A DNA stretch of 8,823 nt from Chloroflexota bacterium. GTDB lineage: Bacteria > Chloroflexota > Limnocylindria > Limnocylindrales > CSP1-4. The position numbers were made by a program, and so were the translations under genes. The stretch is from the NCBI GenBank assembly GCA_021777365.1, contig JAJYDP010000168.1, forward strand, positions 1 through 8,823, written 5' to 3'. Positions 6,084 to 8,823 of the stretch are shown here, in pieces; position 1 is the stretch's first letter, and every line of letters starts with the position of its first letter. The notes below the pieces were generated by a model. The model was not told the origin of the DNA and made no database searches. It was given only the letters and a program-made list of their open reading frames with translations.

Positions 6084-6932
6084 TCAGGTCGGACGCGCCG
6101 ATGATGGTTGCCCGCCGCACCGGGGCATGTGCGAGCCCAGGCCGAGAAGCGTCTGGAAGGCGGCCTCCGGGTTCTGGCGCCGGTTGAAGCGGAACACGTA
6201 GGGTCGAGCCGAGGCGCGGTGCCAGCCTCTCGGCTGGTCCGTTTCCCCGGCCCGCCCTCCGAACGCGGCGATCCAGGGTGACGTCTCGGCACGCACGCAC
6301 TCCACCCGCAGCCGGCCCGCCACCTCCCGCGTCTGGGCGTGACCGTCCTGGTCGGTCCAGCTCTTCGTGCGCACTTCCACCGCCGCGAGCACCATCGCCG
6401 CCATCCGGCCCTTGCGCTGTCGTCCGCCCTTCAGCCCCGGCTGCGAGCCGCCCACGTACGAGCCGTCGATCTCGACGATGCCGGACAGCTTCGTGCGGTT
6501 GGCATTGACCGTCGCCCGGCGCAGCTTGTGGAGCATGAACCAGGCGGTCCTGTGGTTGCCGAGGTCGAGCTGACGATCGAGCAGCACGGCCGACATGCCG
6601 CGCTTGTCGGTGGCGACGAGGAACGCCGCGTAGAACCAGGTCGTCAGCGGCAACCGCGTGTGATCGAGCACGGTGCCCGCCGTGACGCTCGTCTGCTTCC
6701 CGCAGGCGCGGCACTCCCAGATCGTCTTCCGCCGCCGGGGCGTCGATGGGGTGGCCGACTTCGAGCGGCTCTTGATGAGCGCCGTGATCTCGTAGGCGCC
6801 CGGGTTGCCACACCACGGGCAGATGAAGCCGTCTGGTCAGCGGCTCTGAGCGAGGTAACGGTGACAGGCGGCCTCGTCGGGAAACCATGCCCGGAACTCA
6901 CGGACGTTGCGCGGGAAGGCCGGCCGTGCCAC
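6084..6932 (-). pseudogene. Broken IS1595-family (ISXO2-like) transposase
   Basis: Read from GTG 6932, one frame shows the N-terminal block typical of ISXO2-like transposases: FPRNVREFRAWFPDEAAC (6-23), zinc-finger cysteines 38/41 and 74/77 (CPWC, CRAC), TSVTAGTV (81-88), WFMLHKLRRA and VEIDGSYVGG (154-163, first catalytic Asp156). It is dead twice over. Codon 32 (6839-6837) is TGA inside R-stop-PDGF, where relatives usually have Trp, fitting a TGG to TGA change. Between about codons 217 and 245 the region that should hold the second and third catalytic residues is replaced by a short unrelated stretch before the conserved end YVFRFNRRQNPEAAFQTLLGLGS. I estimate 65-75 residues lost, judging from the usual family length. 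Terminal inverted repeats and target duplications were not found, so the element's limits are unknown. It lies between fic and rfbC. Confidence 0.87.
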
Positions 6933-7010
6933 GGCTGGGCACGCTACTACATCTGGTGGTTCCTGTGTTAGCGACCCAAGCCTCACGGGAGTAGCAGCAC
7001 CCGCGTGGCC

Positions 7011-7547
7011 TCACCCACCGAGCGAGCGCACCAGCTCCCGGAGCGGCGGGTTCGAGCGGTCGCGGGGGGAGAGGATGGGGTCGCGGTCGGGCCAGGGGAT
7101 CCCGACCTCCGGGTCGTCCCAGGCGAAGCCCAGCTCGTCGGTGCCGTCGTACTCGGTGGTCACGAAGTAGAGCAGCTCGATGGGCTCGATGGCATAGAAG
7201 CCGTGGGCGACGCCGGAGGGGATCGCCACCCACTCGTCGGGGCCGAGCACGCGCGTCTCCACGAGAGGCGCGGCGGACAGGTCGGCGAGGAGGGGGCGCA
7301 CGTCCACGAGGGCCACGAACGCGCGCCCGCTGGCGACGGTCCAGCGGTCGAGCTGGCGGCGGTGGTAGTGGAGTCCGCGCAGGACGCGCGCGCGGCTGGT
7401 CGACAGGTTGGCCTGGACGAACCGCTCGGCCGACCAGCTGGCACGCCAGAGCTCGCGGAAGGCGCCGCGCTCGTCGGCATGCGCGGTCAACCGGCCCCAA
7501 GCCACGCCGTCCAGTCGCCCGGGCTCCCCGCCCGGCCAGCCGGTCAT
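7011..7547 (-). CDS. rfbC: dTDP-4-dehydrorhamnose 3,5-epimerase family protein
   Basis: A 178-residue cupin enzyme expected to epimerise C3 and C5 of dTDP-4-keto-6-deoxyglucose, the third step of dTDP-L-rhamnose synthesis in the cytoplasm. Landmarks are DERGAFREL (25-33), VLRGLHYH (55-62, catalytic His60), PSGVAHGFYAI (110-120), TEYDGTDELG (131-140, candidate acid Tyr133), WDDPEVGIPWP (143-153) and LSPRD (159-163). Instead of the usual LHFQ...QxKLV it has LHYHRRQLDRW and GRAFVALVDVR, placing it in a divergent branch of the family; a 3- or 5-only epimerase is possible. The ATG overlaps the rfbD stop (ATGA) and GGAGGTG lies six bases upstream within rfbD. It is the last gene of the cluster; a partly bulged stem at about 6976-7001 might end the transcript, but this is weak. 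Confidence 0.9.
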   Translation of the reverse strand: MTGWPGGEPGRLDGVAWGRLTAHADERGAFRELWRASWSAERFVQANLSTSRARVLRGLHYHRRQLDRWTVASGRAFVALVDVRPLLADLSAAPLVETRVLGPDEWVAIPSGVAHGFYAIEPIELLYFVTTEYDGTDELGFAWDDPEVGIPWPDRDPILSPRDRSNPPLRELVRSLGG

Positions 7548-8581
7548 CTCGTCACCTCCAGCGCACGCCGTGCCTGGGCCGCCAGCTCCAGGTACCGCGG
7601 CACCTCGTCGAACAGCGCGGCCCGCCAGTCGCGCAGCAGGATCCCGAGCTGCGCCGCGTGGCCCGTGCCCAGCACCCCCCACGGCGGAGGCGTGGAGGCT
7701 CGCGGCCAGGTCGATCCCGGAACGCGCTCGGTCAGGACGCGGATCCCCGCCTCCCGGAGCACCGCCTCGGCCCAGTCGGCCCGCGACGTGTGGCCGGCGT
7801 TCACCAGGTGGTAGATGCCGTTCGCGGGCCGCGCACGCACGAGGGCCACGATCCCGGAGGCCAGGTCCGAGGCGCGCGTGGGAGAGCCGATCTCGTCGGC
7901 GACGAGCCGGAGGACCGTTCCCCCGGCCGCGGCCCGGACGGCGGCGGTGATGATCTTCGCCGGGAAGTCGGCGCCTGGAGGGCCGTACAACCAGGCGGTG
8001 CGCACCACCCAGCCGCGGGGGCCGTCGCGATCGGCCGCTCGATCGGGAGCCGCCGCTCGCCCGTGCTCGCCGGTGCGCCACGCGGTTCCGCCGTCCCCGG
8101 TCGCCCGGCCGGCCAGGGGGGGTTCAATGACCTCCGCTCCGCCCCCGGCGAGCACCGCCTCCTCGCCCGCCCGCTTGCTCCGCCCGTAGGGGTTCGCCGG
8201 CGCCACCGGGTCGTCCTCGTCGTACGGCCGTCCGTCGGTGCGGCGACCGTCGAACACCTCGTTGGTCGAGACGTACAGGAGGTTCGCGCCGGCCTCCCGG
8301 CACGCCCCCGCCAGCGCCGCCGTGGCCTCGCCGTTGCGGCGCATTGCCACCTCCGGTTCGACCGCGCAGCCGTCCACATCGGTCCAGGCCGCCGCGTGGA
8401 TCACCAGGTTGGGGCGGCGCGCCCGCACCAGTGCCGCCAGCGTCTCCGGGCGATCCAGATCGAGCGCGGGCCGCGACCATCCCTCGACCGAGACCGCGCG
8501 TGCCAGGGGTGCCTCCCGGGCGAACGCCGCGACCAGGGCGCTCCCGAGCCTGCCTCCCGCTCCGGTGACGGCGATCCTCAC
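7544..8581 (-). CDS. rfbD: dTDP-4-dehydrorhamnose reductase
   Basis: A short-chain dehydrogenase-type enzyme that reduces dTDP-4-keto-L-rhamnose with NAD(P)H, the final step to dTDP-L-rhamnose. The chain starts MRIAVTGAGGRLG with a Rossmann glycine loop (7-13), then HAAAWTDVDGCA (62-73), STNEVF (105-110), the catalytic PYGRSK (Tyr132, Lys136), VVRTAWLYGP (192-201) and DEIGSPTRASDLA (229-241). At 345 residues it is about 50 longer than usual. The excess is mostly an Ala-, Gly- and Arg-rich insert of about 43 residues (146-188) between AVLAG and WVVRTAWLYG, after the catalytic lysine. The frame stays open through it, so it is an insertion rather than a frameshift. The start is GTG at 8581, overlapping the stop of a tiny upstream frame, with GGGAGG 11 bases upstream. 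It is coupled to rfbC. Confidence 0.93.
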   Translation of the reverse strand: MRIAVTGAGGRLGSALVAAFAREAPLARAVSVEGWSRPALDLDRPETLAALVRARRPNLVIHAAAWTDVDGCAVEPEVAMRRNGEATAALAGACREAGANLLYVSTNEVFDGRRTDGRPYDEDDPVAPANPYGRSKRAGEEAVLAGGGAEVIEPPLAGRATGDGGTAWRTGEHGRAAAPDRAADRDGPRGWVVRTAWLYGPPGADFPAKIITAAVRAAAGGTVLRLVADEIGSPTRASDLASGIVALVRARPANGIYHLVNAGHTSRADWAEAVLREAGIRVLTERVPGSTWPRASTPPPWGVLGTGHAAQLGILLRDWRAALFDEVPRYLELAAQARRALEVTR

Positions 8582-8649
8582 GACCGGGGCTGCCTCCCGC
8601 GCCCGCCACTGCCGTTGCCCGCGCCGGCGTCGGCGATCGCCACCCTCAC
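8578..8649 (-). other. Repeat-like insert between rfbB and rfbD with a 23-codon coupled frame
   Basis: A frame begins at GTG 8649-8647, overlapping the rfbB stop (GTGA), and ends at 8578-8580, overlapping the rfbD GTG (GTGA again). It would encode V-R-V-A-I-A-D-A-G-A-G and a Gly/Arg tail, strongly resembling the rfbD N-terminus M-R-I-A-V-T-G-A-G-G. The bases GTGAGG and GCGGGAGGCAG recur in both copies in the same order. It reads as an imperfect tandem duplication of the rfbD 5' end, and the peptide may have no role beyond passing ribosomes along. Confidence 0.45.
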
Positions 8650-8823
8650 GACGCCTCCGGATCGTGCGGCGTGCTCCCCGCCAGCCGCGCCCCGTATTGC
8701 CGCGCGTAGTAGCCGCGCCACTCGCCCGACTTGAGGGGGCGCCACCAGTCCTCGCGCTCGCGGTACCAGCGCACGGTGGCCGCCAGTCCCTCCTCGATCG
8801 GCACCTGCGCCGCCCACCCGATC
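8646..8823 (-). CDS. rfbB: dTDP-glucose 4,6-dehydratase, C-terminal 58 residues (5' part outside window)
   Basis: The frame reads GWAAQVPIEEGLAATVRWY, then EDWWRPLKSGEWRGYYARQYG. These match the conserved end of RfbB/RmlB (GWxPxxxFxEGLxxTVxWY...WWxPIKSGE). The enzyme converts dTDP-glucose to dTDP-4-keto-6-deoxyglucose, using bound NAD, and supplies the substrate for RfbC and RfbD downstream. The Rossmann and catalytic parts are beyond the window edge. The stop at 8646-8648 overlaps the GTG of the short repeat-like frame before rfbD. The order rfbB-rfbD-rfbC with overlapping junctions indicates one operon running leftwards; the rfbA thymidylyltransferase was not seen and may lie further upstream. 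Confidence 0.92.
   Translation of the reverse strand, partial: IGWAAQVPIEEGLAATVRWYREREDWWRPLKSGEWRGYYARQYGARLAGSTPHDPEAS

Noticed and set aside
6037..6888. 283-codon minus-strand frame over the transposase remnant
   Set aside because: The transposase motifs are all in a different frame; this one translates to low-complexity Arg/Gly/Pro sequence.
6100..6953. Possible terminal inverted repeats of the insertion element (6100-6117 against 6932-6953)
   Set aside because: Similarity is patchy and the left copy lies inside the coding region, so they are unlikely to be true ends.
7547..8081. N-terminal extension of the rfbC frame
   Set aside because: The ATG at 7547 has a good ribosome binding site and the ATGA overlap; the extension is antigenic to nothing known and lies wholly over rfbD.

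Overview
The window is a GC-rich bacterial chromosome segment with GTG starts, 4-bp start/stop overlaps and very compact genes. A solitary Flp-type pilin, an LPG-synthase-TM/UPF0104 protein, a GT-C-like membrane protein and the form of its RfbC suggest an environmental high-GC lineage such as Chloroflexota (Limnocylindria-like) or Actinomycetota. No marker gene settles the phylum, so this is inference.

Layout. (1) 1-2602, plus strand: three overlapping genes, namely the C-terminal end of a family-2 glycosyltransferase, a UPF0104/LPG-synthase-TM flippase-like protein and an 11-helix GT-C-like membrane protein. This is an envelope glycolipid or polysaccharide operon. (2) 2615-2933: a self-contained minus-strand unit for a 50-residue Flp/Fap pilin, with a candidate promoter, a 5'-leader hairpin, a clear ribosome binding site and a 3' hairpin. 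(3) 3099-6063, minus strand: an accessory island. It holds a class II Fic AMP-transferase-like protein, a minimal or truncated nucleotidyltransferase, a small coupled ORF and a DUF4143-type AAA ATPase. Both fic and the ATPase gene are preceded by a candidate promoter with a perfect inverted repeat in its spacer. (4) 6084-6932, minus strand: a dead IS1595/ISXO2-type transposase with a nonsense codon and an internal deletion. (5) 7011-8823, minus strand: the dTDP-rhamnose genes rfbB (3' end only), rfbD and rfbC, joined by 4-bp overlaps, with a short repeat-like insert between rfbB and rfbD.

How it fits together. Both flanks serve cell-surface glycan synthesis: dTDP-L-rhamnose precursor on the right; glycosyl transfer and membrane steps on the left. 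The fic/nucleotidyltransferase/ATPase island plus the IS remnant sit between them, are visibly less GC-rich and look acquired. The island resembles toxin-antitoxin or defence modules in content, but no single recognised system matches all four genes. It is the part most worth testing. No tRNA, rRNA, CRISPR array or replication origin was seen, and no gene-free stretch exceeds 300 bases; the longest, 2858-3098, holds the pilin promoter and leader and otherwise nothing I recognise.
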